From: Siphonodentalium dalli
Lineage: Eukaryota > Mollusca > Scaphopoda > Gadilida > Siphonodentaliidae
Assembly: GCA_032622095.1 (NCBI GenBank)
Contig: CP136066.1
Coordinates: 64,264,609-64,328,608, forward strand
Direction: 5' to 3'
DNA: 64,000 nucleotides
The position numbers were made by a program, and so were the translations under genes. This document shows, piece by piece, positions 62,780-64,000 of this stretch. Below the pieces are notes generated by a model. It was not told where the DNA came from and made no database searches. It was given only the letters and a program-made list of their open reading frames with translations. Each line of letters starts with the position of its first letter. Position 1 is the first letter of the stretch.

Positions 62780-63455
62780 GAGATCGCAAATCTGAATGCT
62801 GAGATGGATGTTCAATTAATTTCAATTGAAATACATTCATAATATAATATGCACACATTATTTCGAATATGTTATGGATTCATATTTCAGTTGACATTCG
62901 CAGTCCAATTGATCAGTCTCAGATACACATAAAAACACTCGAAAACTCATCTGAACTCCTTAAGTAATACGCATATTTACTGCAAAGAAACTCGGCGTTT
63001 GGCGCATCTTCATCTGTGCCGTTCGCATCTTTCTGGACCGACCGTGGTCCCTTCATATCGCGCGGATATTGAGAACGACAAGGATTTATTAAATTCTGTC
63101 AAATCCTATGCTTCATTGACAGATTCAACTATATACCGGCATTTGTTTTGGAAGCGTGGAAGTCCAGGAACTATACTAGTGAATGGTTGTTCTCGAAAAT
63201 TCGAGTGAGCAAAAGCAAAAACACCATTGAAAAAATTCGCCAAAACAAAATTAATGGTCTGATCTGGGAAAACTGATTGACAACTGGTGGATAAATACTC
63301 ATGCTTCGTGTGGACATACACATACGATGCTCGATATCTGTATTACGGTGAGAAACAAACATATCCCCATATCATATACGTGAAAATGACTTTCCCATAT
63401 TCTCGGTTTTGGCGATACCCTCGGTTTTGGCGATACCACGTACACGGGGGTGATT
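62780..63455 (+). repeat. Right arm of the ~610-bp inverted repeat
   Basis: Copy of 60837-61449 in opposite orientation, with an extra ~45 bp (about 62797-62841) inserted after GATCGCAAATCTGAAT, and lacking the zinc-finger part. Confidence 0.9.
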
Positions 63456-63514
63456 TTTAACAAATTTTATATTCAAATTGACAACACACACCGTCATTCT
63501 TATATATATGAATT

Positions 63515-63720
63515 AAAACCAGTGACTCTCGATGGCGAAATCGTTTTCGTTAGTTTATCGCCGATAGATGCGTCCCGAATCGAGTAGTAAATATTTACAA
63601 TTGAGCGTAGTTCTGACTATGTTTTCTGTGGAGCGCTACGGTCGACGTTAGTAGAATGTTACTTTCCTCCAGTTGTCACAGCCTGAATACTAACGTATCA
63701 GTTTCACGCACTCGAAGAAA
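63515..63720. repeat. Module shared with 25862-26100
   Basis: Same motif order as at 25862-26100. No 312-aa ORF accompanies it here; it follows the inverted-repeat arm instead. Confidence 0.7.
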
Positions 63721-64000
63721 TACATAATATGTTTTACACGTAGCTTCTGCTAAAAGTTATGCGATTATTTTAGTAGCTCGATAGCTCAAAAATCTTTTGG
63801 TTATGTCCATTTATTGCGAAATTAAGCAGCACATAACTATGGTATATAGGTATGAGTATCATTTCTGGGTTTTTTTAATATCACTACATGAATTACTACT
63901 ATTTATATCACTGCTACATATACCGCCATACCATCGTTTACATGTAGAACTTAAAGCATCTATCGATCTACATGTTATGTTAGATCATGCCACGAATATC
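63721..64000. other. No gene seen
   Basis: AT-rich sequence to the end of the window. Confidence 0.4.

Overview
The window looks like AT-rich nuclear DNA of a metazoan. Genes have spliced exons with GT/AG borders. Several retrotransposon clades, Helitron-like and TIR (terminal inverted repeat) DNA transposons, MITEs and minisatellites fill long introns. The protein domains (peritrophin-type chitin binding, SRCR, NodB chitin deacetylase, RING-between-RING ligase) and the repeat content suggest a marine invertebrate, most likely a lophotrochozoan such as a mollusc. That assignment is inference only.

The main gene runs on the + strand from 7791 to 47934. I assemble seven exons: a signal-peptide exon (7791-7839), a CBM14 exon with a Thr-rich tail (17088-17348), a single-exon SRCR domain (20882-21184), three nearly identical CBM14/Thr-linker exons (34170-34406, 37886-38122, 41596-41826) and a terminal polysaccharide deacetylase exon (47006-47934). 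Every junction is phase 1 and the exons sum to 2247 nt, an uninterrupted 748-codon frame plus stop. The predicted product is a secreted, chitin-anchored chitin deacetylase in which SRCR occupies the place LDLa has in arthropod enzymes. The three CBM14 exons lie in a tandem triplication of a ~3.7 kb unit (33525-44582), apparently recent.

A second gene begins at 59691: the first coding exon (278 codons) of an RBR-type E3 ubiquitin ligase, cut by a splice donor at 60525. Unrecognised or element-borne reading frames are an acidic/basic 168-aa ORF (8393-8899), a 312-aa C2H2 zinc-finger ORF (24871-25809, minus) and a two-finger C2H2 ORF (61398-61691, minus) flanked by ~610 bp inverted repeats.

Most of the rest is transposon-derived. 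There is a full-length but damaged L1/Tx1-like LINE with a 15-bp target-site duplication (26562-32319) and four other LINE remnants. Two Helitron-like families show CTRR termini and hairpins. A TTAA-flanked piggyBac-like MITE carries two ~70-bp palindromes and occurs at least eight times. A second TTAA-targeting MITE has a readable empty site. There is also a Harbinger-like element with TTA duplications, hAT-like copies, foldback elements and long DNA palindromes. Region by region: 1-7500 LINE and repeats; 7.5-48 kb the deacetylase gene with repeat-filled introns; 48-59 kb repeats and LINE fragments; 59.7-60.5 kb the RBR exon; 60.8-63.5 kb an inverted-repeat element.
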